A DNA stretch of 64,000 bases from Cryptomeria japonica. Its lineage: Eukaryota > Streptophyta > Pinopsida > Cupressales > Cupressaceae. The DNA is taken from assembly GCF_030272615.1 (NCBI RefSeq), contig NC_081407.1, positions 98,563,897-98,627,896 on the forward strand, in the 5' to 3' direction. The number at the start of each line of letters is the position of its first letter. The stretch's first letter is position 1. Positions 55,985-64,000 of this stretch are shown one piece after another. The notes under the pieces were generated by a model. The model saw only the letters and a list, made by a program, of their open reading frames with translations. It was not told the DNA's origin and made no database searches. The position numbers and the translations under genes are program-made.

Positions 55985-57405
55985 TATGTGAAAATCTATG
56001 GGAGCCAAGGTGAACTGATTGCAACCAGGAAGCAAACTAAAGGTAACCTGTTTCACCTTAATCATAAAGTCAGCAACTATTTAATTGCAAAGATAGATGA
56101 TAGTTGGCTTTGGCATAAGAGATTTTATCATGTAAACTTTGATAACATTGTTAAAGTGAGTAAGTCCAAGACAGTGAGAGGTATGCCTCAGCTGGACAAA
56201 CCGATTAATGCTCTTTGTTAAGGAATGTCAGTTAGGAAAGATGATATCCTTGACTTTCAAGAGTAAATCTTTTTCAGTGGAGCATCTGTTAGATTTGGTT
56301 CATACATATATTTGTGGACCAATAAGGACAAAAAGTGTTCAAGGTGACAGATACTTTATGATCTTCACTGATGATTGCTCAAGGATGATGTGGGTCACAT
56401 TCTTGAAGGATAAGACTGAAGCTTTTTTTTAAGTTCAAGGCATTCAGAGCCTTAGCTGAGAAGGAGAGGGGCAAAAAGATAAGATGTTTGAGGACTAATC
56501 AAGGCAGTGAATTTACTTCTAAGGAATTCACTAGATATTGTGAAGAAAATGGTATCAAACGGCATCTTTCTGCACCAAGGACACCACACCAGAATGGTAT
56601 CACGGAGAGGAACAACCGCTCATTTGTTGAAGCTGCTAGGATGATGTTGATACAAGGAGGTGTAGTGAAAACTTTCGAGAGAGAAGTTGTCAGCACAATT
56701 GTCTACACAATAAACTGGGTTTTGGTAAAAAGAGGTAAGGACAAGACTCCTTATGAATACTGGTATGGAAGATCACTTGATGTTAGTTATTTCAAGATAT
56801 TTGGAAGCAAATATTTTATTAAGAGAGGTGATTATTTCAGCAAATTTGAGGCTAAAAGTGATGAAGGGATATTTCTTGGTTATTCCACCAAGAGTAAAGC
56901 CTACAAGTGTTTTAACAACCGGATACAAAGAATTATTGAGAGTGTTGATGTTCGAGTGGATGAATATCCTGAAGTATCAGAGGTAACTAGTTTGGAGAAA
57001 AAGGATGAAGATCCTTGCATTTTATTTTTGGAACCAGAAACTGTGAAATCTGAAACCGGTAAAGCAAATATTGATGTACCAATTCAACTGGAACAGATAA
57101 ATTTAGATGATGATAATGAAGAAGTTGAACCTGAGGATAATGATCATTTTATACCAAGATATGTGAGACTCAATCACAATCTGAAGCAGATTATTGGGGA
57201 TAAGGATGTTGGAGTACTAACCAAAAGAAGAATCAGAGAGAATTCCTGCATGATATCCACTATTGAACCAAGAACCGCTAAAGAAGCATTTGGTGATGAT
57301 CATTGGGTTAAAGCTATGGAGGAGGAATTAGATCAAATTGAGAAGAATAACACATGGACCCTCGTACCACGACCAGTAAATAAAAATGTGATAGGTACTA
57401 AATAG
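55985..57405 (+). pseudogene. COP-B integrase
   Basis: The GAG-pre-integrase zinc segment has WLWHKRFYHVNFDNIV and, in a shifted frame, CQLGKM. The core shows FTDDCSRMMWVTFLKDK (first Asp kept), a frameshift at a poly-T run near 56427, MRTNQGSEFTSKEF (second Asp changed to Asn) and NGITERNNRSF (Glu kept). The 305-codon frame 56488-57405 continues through FKIFGSKYFIKRGDY and EGIFLGYSTKSKA into the RT linker and ends at a TAG in place of Trp (VIGTK-stop-VFR). Confidence 0.9.
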
Positions 57406-58764
57406 GTATTTAGGAAAAAGTTGAATGAAGATGGTGTTGTGGTTCACAACAAATCTAGGCTGGTTTGCAAAGGTTATGCACAAAAGGAAGGAGAAGATTA
57501 TGGTGAGACTTTTTCACCAGTGGAAAGACTAGAAGGTGTCAGAACTTTGCTTGCATTTGTAGCACATGTGAAATTCAAGGTATACCAGATGGATGTTAAG
57601 TCAGCATTTTTGAATGGTATATTGGAAGAAGAAGTATACATTGAGCAGCCAGATGGTTATGCTTTGATTGATGAGAAAGACATGGTATGCAGATTGCATA
57701 AAGATTTATATGGATGAAATCAAGCACCGAGAGCATGGTATGAAAGGCTTCATACATATCTGATGAAGATAGGATTTTTGAGAACAAGTTATGATAGTAA
57801 CATTTATCTCAAATCTGAAGCAGATAAAATACTGGTCAGCAAAGTATTTGTAGATGATATCATTTTTGGAGGAAATGATGACATGGGCAATGATTTTAGT
57901 GGGGGAAATAAAAATTTCATAGGCTTGCAAATACAACAAATGAAGAATGGTATTTTCATCACACAGTCTAAGTATATGAAAGAGGTCTTGAAGACATTTG
58001 GTATGAGCGACTGTAAACTAGTTGGGACACCAATGGTTACGGGTTACAAGTTGTCTAAGGAAGATGAATCCACATCTGTTGATGAGAAGGAATACAGGTC
58101 AATGATTGGAAAGTTGCACTATGTTGTTCACAACAGACTAGATATAGCTAATGCAGTTGGTCTAGTTGCTAGATTCCAGAAGAATCCTAAGGAAAGACAT
58201 TTGATAGCAACCAAGAGAATTTTTAGAAATCTAAAAGGTATTGTTGACTATGGGTTATGGTATCCATATGGAGGGAACTTTGACTTGAAGGTGTACATAG
58301 ATGCAGATTGGGCAGGAAATGTTGATGACAGGAAAAGCACAACCAATGGAGCATTTTTTCTTGGAGGAAGACTTGTTTCATGGAGTAGTAAGAACCAGAG
58401 TTGTACATCACAATATACTGTTGAAGCTGAGTATGTTGCAACTTACATGAATTGTACCCAGGCTATCTAGATGAGGCACATTTGGGAAGGTTTTAAGATG
58501 AATATTTCAGAACCTGTCAAAATCTTGTGTGATAATACAAGTGTCATAAATATTTCCAAAAACCCTATTTTGCATGCACGAACCAAGCATATTGAATTGA
58601 AGTATCATTTCTTAAGGGAGAAAGTACAGAGTAAAGATGTGATCTTGGAGCATGTTTCTACCAAGGAGCAGCTTGCACATATCTTTACTAAACCTTTGCC
58701 TAAGACTACATTTAAGTATCTTAGAAGTCAGCTAGGGGTTGCACCCCTTCATGAGGTCAATTGA
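57406..58764 (+). pseudogene. COP-B reverse transcriptase and RNase H
   Basis: Same frame as the integrase, with only a TGA (57715) and a TAG (58468). RT: RLVCKGYAQKEGEDYGETFS, VYQMDVKSAFLNGILEEEVY, QAPRAWYERLHTYLMKIGF and the catalytic box KVFVDDIIFGG. About 15 codons are missing in frame after DDMGNDF relative to COP-A. RNase H: VYIDADWAGNVDDRKSTTNG, SWSSKNQSCTSQYTVEAEYV, LCDNTSVINISKN and HVSTKEQLAHIFTKPLPKT, ending EVN-stop. It is better preserved than COP-A. Confidence 0.93.
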
Positions 58765-58924
58765 GCATGATGTAGATTACATCAGTACCAAAGCTACTTG
58801 CAGAATTTTTTAGAAGGATTGATGTAGAAGTGGAGTTATTCCATAGGGGAAGCATCAAGTTGCAGGCTCTTGATGTTGTACAATGCAATTTGAGATTACA
58901 TGTTTTACTTTCAATTTGGCATTT

Positions 58925-59087
58925 TTGTCAAAGGGGGAGAAGAACTATGTGATTTATATGATTAACAGAGAGAAGGTGAACATGATGAATACTTGGTAAT
59001 GTAAACTAGGATTATTATTCACAATCACAGCTCACATCAATCAATAGTATTGATCTTTGTATTGCCATCAATGCCAAAGGGGGAGAT
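58925..59087 (+). other. COP-B polypurine tracts (two)
   Basis: AAAGGGGGAGAT (59076-59087) touches the 3' LTR. A second tract, TTGTCAAAGGGGGAGAAG, lies near 58925-58942, as in COP-A. Confidence 0.8.
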
Positions 59088-60420
59088 TGTTGGCATTTGC
59101 ATGAAGATTGCATTAATGATATGTTATTTTGTCAATGATGTCAATTAACCAGTAATGATATTGTTGATATTGTTGTAATATTGTTCTGGAACCAGTAGGA
59201 AGAGCTAAGTGAAGAAATTATAACCGGTAGGTAAGTTTGTGGAGTGAATCGATATTGTTATGTATTGGAGAGTTGAACTAGTAAACCCCACCTGTTGTTT
59301 TTTTCTAAACCCTAACTAATTAATTTTTTTGAATTGGTTATATTGGTTTATGATTTAATGATGAGCGATAATGATTATGACACGTATGATTATTGTATGA
59401 AGAGAATCTCAAGTGATTTTGGTGTGTTGATGAAACATTTTTTGTCTAGGGAATGAGCAAGTATATTGCGTGTAATGCAAAGCGCATGATGAGTTACTAA
59501 GTTCGATGAAGCGGTGATCAAGGAGCGATTGAGGTTTTCTTGATTGATGTGCAGAGATTTCTATGTAATCCAATGGTCATACTTGAACCGACCTCTTTAT
59601 AATCTCTATGAGAGGACTAGGTTTTGTTGTGTTACCGACCAAATTGATTTGTTTATAAGGTCGATGAATTGTTTAGTTTGAAAGTTGGCAAAGTTTTAGT
59701 TGTATGTGTGGTTGCCAAACCGGATGATGTATCTGCAATTTGAGTAAAGGAATATAGGAGCATGAAAAGAATCAAAACAAACAAGTTTAGTGCTATTCAA
59801 ACAGATCAGCAAACTCTTGTTATTTTCTATCAATTACAACAGAATTGAAATCCCCTAACCAGGTAAGCTCTAACAAGCTTGGTGCTATTCAAATCCTCTA
59901 ACAAGGTGATCCATTAGCTTGGATTTTCAAATCCTCTACTGAGGTTACTCCTCACAGGGTATTTCTTCTAACAAGGCATTATAGTCAATTCCTCAATCGG
60001 GTGGTCCCTAACAGGACTTTTGTAAAGCTTTAACAAGCTTGGCTTCTAATAGGGCGAACTTTAGAAGAGTTCAGATAGTTATCTTGTGATTCTCATCTCA
60101 CCATGGTTTTTCCCATTTGGGTTTCCACATCAAAAATATTGTGTCAAGTGGTGAATGTTTTATGTTTATGTTTTTATGGTTAATTTGTTGAACTACTTAA
60201 TCCGCTTTGATAAGTCATGATAACCGAAAACATTGTGAAATGAAAGTTTTACTGCATAAGTAAAAGTATTTGGATGTTTATGAGTTTGAATTTGTTTACT
60301 GTTAATTTGTTATAACAATCAATTGGTTTATCTTAAGAGTTTTTATCTTGACAGTGATATTGCATTGATAGTTCTAAGTTTACTTTGAGAGATTTATTTT
60401 GAGATTGGGAAGTTTGTATC
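59088..60420 (+). repeat. COP-B 3' LTR, cut at its end
   Basis: Starts TGTTGGCATTTGCATGA. It carries the CTAACAAGGT-type word series at 59850-60080 and the GGTTTTTCCCATTTGGGTTT block near 60105. In COP-A about 375 bp follow that block; here only about 300 bp remain before the GYP-D LTR begins, so the last part is probably displaced beyond the window. Confidence 0.8.
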
Positions 60421-61226
60421 TGTAGACACTCAAAATTGTCATGTCTAATTAAATAAATATTTTATTTATTTAATTATCTAAGCCTAATTCTTCTATTAAT
60501 TAAATAAATTTTTATTTATTTAATTAATTCATTTATCCTCTTCTAGCCTTATTTCTCATTTAAATAAATACATTTATTTATTTAAATTATCCCTTTCTTA
60601 AATTAAATAAATATTTTATTTATTTAATTATCTCACTTCTTCTATTAATTAAATAAATCTTTATTTATTTAATTAATTCATTATCCTTTTCCACACATGA
60701 CACATGTCATTCATCTCTTAATTCATACACTACCTACCTCTTTCATTATTTTGGTATTTCTTTTACCTACCCTCTAATCCTAGCCGACCTCTCTTTTTAC
60801 ACCTCTCAATCTTAACCCTCCATTTCTTATTGTGTCTTCTATTTAAGGAGATGCTTTCTTCATTGTCAAACCCTAATGACATATCCTAATGACTAATGAC
60901 ACATCCTAATGACTGATTTTGGAGTACTTGGCTACACTACAATTCCACTTGCAACCACATTCCGTTCTTTGTTGAGCTCTTGTGCATATAAAAATCTGAG
61001 AGCAAGTATATCAAGCAAGATCAATGGAGATAGGAAGAATGGAGATCAAAACCCTATTGGACATGTGATGGTATAATCTTTGTGATTTTGAGTTATTTGC
61101 ATTGTCTTAGGTTATCTTCATATGTTATGGTGGATCTTTGTTCATTGTTAGGCTAGGGTTTAGTGGTTGAATCCATTTTAGTCTTTCAATATTGTTGTTT
61201 ATTGTTATCCATTTTCACCATAAACA
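60421..61226 (+). repeat. GYP-D 5' LTR
   Basis: Begins TGTAGACACTCAAAATTGTC and ends CACCATAAACA just before the PBS, 806 bp. The first third holds five AT-rich inverted repeats (about 60448-60477, 60495-60529, 60558-60588, 60601-60630 and 60644-60679). A CTATTTAAGG box lies near 60838. Confidence 0.88.
60838..60847 (+). promoter_or_regulatory. Possible TATA-like box of the GYP-D LTR
   Basis: CTATTTAAGG, downstream of the AT hairpin block and upstream of the presumed transcript start. Confidence 0.35.
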
Positions 61227-61228
61227 TT

Positions 61229-61247
61229 TTGGCACGCCCGGTGGGAC
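61229..61247 (+). other. GYP-D primer binding site
   Basis: TTGGCACGCCCGGTGGGAC, two bases inside the LTR. The TGG start fits pairing with a tRNA 3' end; I do not assign which tRNA. It differs from the PBS of the TRG elements. Confidence 0.8.
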
Positions 61248-62227
61248 ATGGATTTTTCTTAGATCTATGTTTTTTTCAGATTTTTCTAACCCTATATTGC
61301 TGTTTTGTAAAACAATTTGGAGAATAATCTTGTGCAGCTAGGGTTTTGGACACAAAATCAAGATCTTGGAGAGATTCGATCATATCTCATAAACGGCTTG
61401 AAAATTTTGCACCAAATTTTTTTTGCAGGTTGAAGAAAGTATCAGGAGCTCTCAATCCAAAATTCAGAATTTTTGGAGCAAATTTTCAATTTTTAGGAAT
61501 TTTTTATGATTTTTCATAAAAAATTTATTTTGAGAGCAAATGAAAGAATTTTTCGGATTTTCTTACATTTTTGGAAATCTCTCATAATTATACACAGGAT
61601 CTGTTCACAAAAAATTGAGTCCTCATCAACATTGTCAGTCTAAACACTTGCAAACATTGAGTCCTCATCAACATTGTGTCCTCTTGTCACGAAAAATAGT
61701 CAAACATTCAGATTTGGTCACCACCAAAAACTTCACAAATTGGAAAAATTTCACAGTCCAACAAACAAAAGAAATTAGTTTCGGCATACTTGAGCTTCCT
61801 AGGTTGTCTCTTCAGATTTCATCTAGCATTTAGCCTGTTCTAAGGTCTCACATAGTCCATCATTGCTTCACATCTCATTTTACATTCATACTTGTCTAAA
61901 CTTGAGTCAAAAGGTCACTTGCTTGTCCTCATCATACTTTGTCAACACACTACATACAACTACACTTTTCTAAGTGGTCCCTCATCAAGGTTTCTTACCT
62001 TTGGGTCTCATTTGGTCTTACTTAGAGTCAAGGTCAGCTTATCTCATCAAGAGAAACGATCATCTCTTTGGAAGTCACACCTACTCTACTACTTACATAC
62101 TTGGTCTTACACTTTGGACATTGCAAGTACACCTAAGATTCATTTACACTCCATACAACTCTTGGTCTTCCATACTCTTTTCATATTTTTCATCTAGTCT
62201 CTCACATATTGGTCAAACACCTAGTTC
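61248..62227 (+). other. GYP-D leader
   Basis: About 1 kb between PBS and gag. A direct repeat ATTGAGTCCTCATCAACATT occurs at 61614 and 61656 (42-bp period). Short frames (61615-62264) are Ser/Leu/His-rich and look incidental. Confidence 0.65.
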
Positions 62228-64000
62228 ATGGTTGAAACCCACCTTCAAAAATCTAGGAGAATAGCTAAAGAAGCTCAAGAATCCGCAAACATGAGTTCTT
62301 ATGAGTATGACAATGATCTATTCTACAATCCTGAGCACACTACATTACCAGACATGAATGTTTATAGAAACAATCCAAATGTGGAAAGTGCAAACACTAT
62401 AAACAACAATACTACACACAATGACAATGTTGACAACTCTTCAATACTATCAGCAGACATACAAGAATCCATAATGGATCCTCAATTCAATAGATTGGTT
62501 GAAGAGATAATGAAGAGAGATCGTCAATACTTTTTAAACATGATGGCACAAAGTGGAGCTAAAATACCGCATGATTTTGACTTATCTCAACTTATGGAAA
62601 GTCGACCCTCACAACAAGCTCAACCCAACATGGATCAAAGGAGACCAAATAGTGGAGGAAATAGAGGACCGAATATGATGCCTGAGTCACCATCAGTTCT
62701 GCTTCAAAAACCGGCAATCCCACATACACAAGCTCAAACATATGATACTTACATTCAAAGACCATCATGGAGGCCTTATGCTCAAACACATGCTCAAGGT
62801 ATGGATCAATCAAGACAAGTGGATACTCAAGGACATCCTCAAAATTTTGACACAAGGAGACCTCATGTCAAAATTGGGGGCAACACAATGGAAAATGAAA
62901 GACCTGTTGAATATGGTTTATACACACAAAACAGATATGGGGTCCCTCAACAAGAAGTTATGCCAAGTGCTCCATACATGTCGCAACAATATAGACCTCC
63001 ATATGGACATGTCTACGATCAGTATCATCCATACATGCAACAAGCTCCTCCTCAAATGGGTGTTTCAAACATGGGGTATGCTACAAGAAATCAGTCTCCT
63101 CCCAAGAATAATTTGGAACAACAAATTAGAGATCTACAAAAGAAAGTGGAGGACATGAGTACATCAAAACCTACATATACTATGAGAGATATATGCCCTT
63201 ATCCCTTCGATAAGAGCATTCCAATGCCTCCATTTCCTCCACATTTTGTGACACCAAAATTCGACAAATATAGAGGGAGAGGAGACCCCAAGGCACACAT
63301 AAGACAATTCATCACAGCTTGCATTGAGGTAGCGGCAGAAGAAAAATACTTAATGAGGTTATTCCCACAGAGCTTAGGAGATCAAGCTATGGAATGGTTT
63401 TCTCAATTACCTCCCGGTATTAAGTCATGGGGCGACTTGGCAGAAGCATTCATTCAGCATTTTTCTTACAACATTGAAACAGATGTCTCAGTTACTACCT
63501 TGTGCAATACTAAACAAAAAGAAGGAGAATCTTTCGCAACATTTTTACAGAGATGGAGAAACCTAGATAGCAGATGCTCTTGCGAAATCCCGCAAAAACA
63601 AATGGTGGAGATGTTCACACAAAATGTTAACAAGGCTATTGGCTATGATCTCAGAAAAGCTTGTTTGTCTACATTCAAGGATGTCATTGAAAAGGGCCTA
63701 GCAACAGAAAAGGTCTTAATTGAACAAGGAGTTATCAAACTATTCAAAGAAAACAAAGAGGACTTCAAAGGAAAGGACAAACCAAAATTTTGGAGCAAGA
63801 ATAAGAACACAGTTAATGATGGTGTGGTTGATGCCAACATAGTCAGACCAAAGTTCGTCTTTTCTGGATCAAGTTCTACCAACAATCAAGTGAACAATCA
63901 AACAACTTCTAAACCACGAAGGAAGTACACTCCATTGGGAGAACCACTTGAATCAGTATTCAAAAAGCTTGTAGCAAACAAAGTGATCACAGTCCCAGAT
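62228..64000 (+). CDS. GYP-D gag, partial, open to the window end
   Basis: From ATG (MVETHLQKSRRIAKEAQESA) the frame has no stop for 591 codons up to the last base. The N-terminal half is Asn/Gln/Pro-rich (PNMDQRRPNSGGNRGPNMMP, YRPPYGHVYDQYHPYMQQAP), with a short coiled stretch (LEQQIRDLQKKVEDM). The Retrotrans_gag domain is at about residues 340-440 (YRGRGDPKAHIRQFITACIE, MEWFSQLPPGIKSWGDLAEA). Then come FATFLQRWRNLDSRCSCEIP and a Lys-rich linker ending KYTPLGEPLESVFKKLVANK. Any zinc knuckle and pol would follow outside. It forms the capsid of the element particle. Confidence 0.92.
   Translation, partial: MVETHLQKSRRIAKEAQESANMSSYEYDNDLFYNPEHTTLPDMNVYRNNPNVESANTINNNTTHNDNVDNSSILSADIQESIMDPQFNRLVEEIMKRDRQYFLNMMAQSGAKIPHDFDLSQLMESRPSQQAQPNMDQRRPNSGGNRGPNMMPESPSVLLQKPAIPHTQAQTYDTYIQRPSWRPYAQTHAQGMDQSRQVDTQGHPQNFDTRRPHVKIGGNTMENERPVEYGLYTQNRYGVPQQEVMPSAPYMSQQYRPPYGHVYDQYHPYMQQAPPQMGVSNMGYATRNQSPPKNNLEQQIRDLQKKVEDMSTSKPTYTMRDICPYPFDKSIPMPPFPPHFVTPKFDKYRGRGDPKAHIRQFITACIEVAAEEKYLMRLFPQSLGDQAMEWFSQLPPGIKSWGDLAEAFIQHFSYNIETDVSVTTLCNTKQKEGESFATFLQRWRNLDSRCSCEIPQKQMVEMFTQNVNKAIGYDLRKACLSTFKDVIEKGLATEKVLIEQGVIKLFKENKEDFKGKDKPKFWSKNKNTVNDGVVDANIVRPKFVFSGSSSTNNQVNNQTTSKPRRKYTPLGEPLESVFKKLVANKVITVPD

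Larger units (their letters stand above)
54762..60420 (+). mobile_element. COP-B, Ty1/copia retrotransposon with 5' deletion
   Basis: A 5' LTR fragment (54762-55423) is fused to a zinc-knuckle region. The LTR end, PBS and most of gag are lost. Protease, integrase, RT and RNase H follow in copia order to 58764, then PPT and 3' LTR (59088-60420). The 3' LTR appears to be broken by GYP-D at 60421. Frames carry several stops and some catalytic residues are changed. It shares RNase H ending, PPT pair and LTR style with COP-A. Confidence 0.9.
60421..64000 (+). mobile_element. GYP-D, Ty3/gypsy element, 5' part
   Basis: LTR (60421-61226), PBS, leader and a gag frame still open at the window edge. 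It appears to have inserted into the COP-B 3' LTR. It is the only element whose visible coding region is unbroken, which suggests a recent insertion. Protease, RT and the 3' LTR would lie beyond the window. Confidence 0.88.

Overview
This window looks like a gene-free stretch of a large, retrotransposon-packed seed-plant genome. It holds plant-type Ty1/copia, Ty3/gypsy and L1-like LINE sequences. It has no recognisable host protein gene, tRNA or rRNA in 64 kb, and its insertions are old, broken and stacked on one another. A gymnosperm (conifer-like) source is my best guess from this style, but nothing here proves it. I name elements locally: LINE-X; COP-A, COP-B and COP-C (copia); TRG-1, TRG-2 and TRG-3 (related gypsy elements that carry gag and protease but show no reverse transcriptase); GYP-D (gypsy); CHR-1 (chromovirus-like gypsy).

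Left flank (1-15.5 kb): AT-rich DNA with two minisatellites, a GC-rich hairpin island, a truncated minus-strand copia (COP-C, about 3.46-6.5 kb), a decayed plus-strand chromovirus pol with a likely 3' LTR (8.0-12.4 kb), and a 1.1-kb terminal-inverted-repeat element with a 6-bp target duplication (13.09-14.22 kb).

Centre (15.5-43.75 kb): one 28-kb nest. A minus-strand LINE (LINE-X, 15546-43735) is bounded by a perfect 16-bp target duplication. Its order is ORF1 (DUF4283 plus zinc knuckle), ORF2 (endonuclease, RT, zf-RVT, RNase H) and then, unusually, a third ORF of roughly 590 codons downstream of ORF2. COP-A (21666-36801) sits inside this third ORF, and TRG-2 (26999-34767, target duplication CTTTC) sits inside the RNase H of COP-A. 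TRG-1 (15691-20771, target duplication ACTAA) sits separately in the LINE 3' UTR. LTR divergence estimated by eye (COP-A about 6%, TRG-2 about 3-4%, TRG-1 about 2%) agrees with the nesting order.

Right flank (43.75-64 kb): a copia LTR flanked by PPT-like and PBS-like sequence, TRG-related LTR debris, then a second chain. TRG-3 (from 51471) is interrupted by COP-B (54762), whose 3' LTR appears to be interrupted by GYP-D (60421 to the window end). GYP-D has a PBS and a gag frame open for 591 codons to the last base, and is the only uninterrupted long coding frame in the window.

The observations I rate highest are the third ORF in LINE-X, the RT-less single-frame gag-protease polyprotein of TRG-2, and a hairpin motif repeated four times per TRG element whose pairing is partly kept in diverged relatives. 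All identifications come from reading translations and repeats by eye; no database search was possible.
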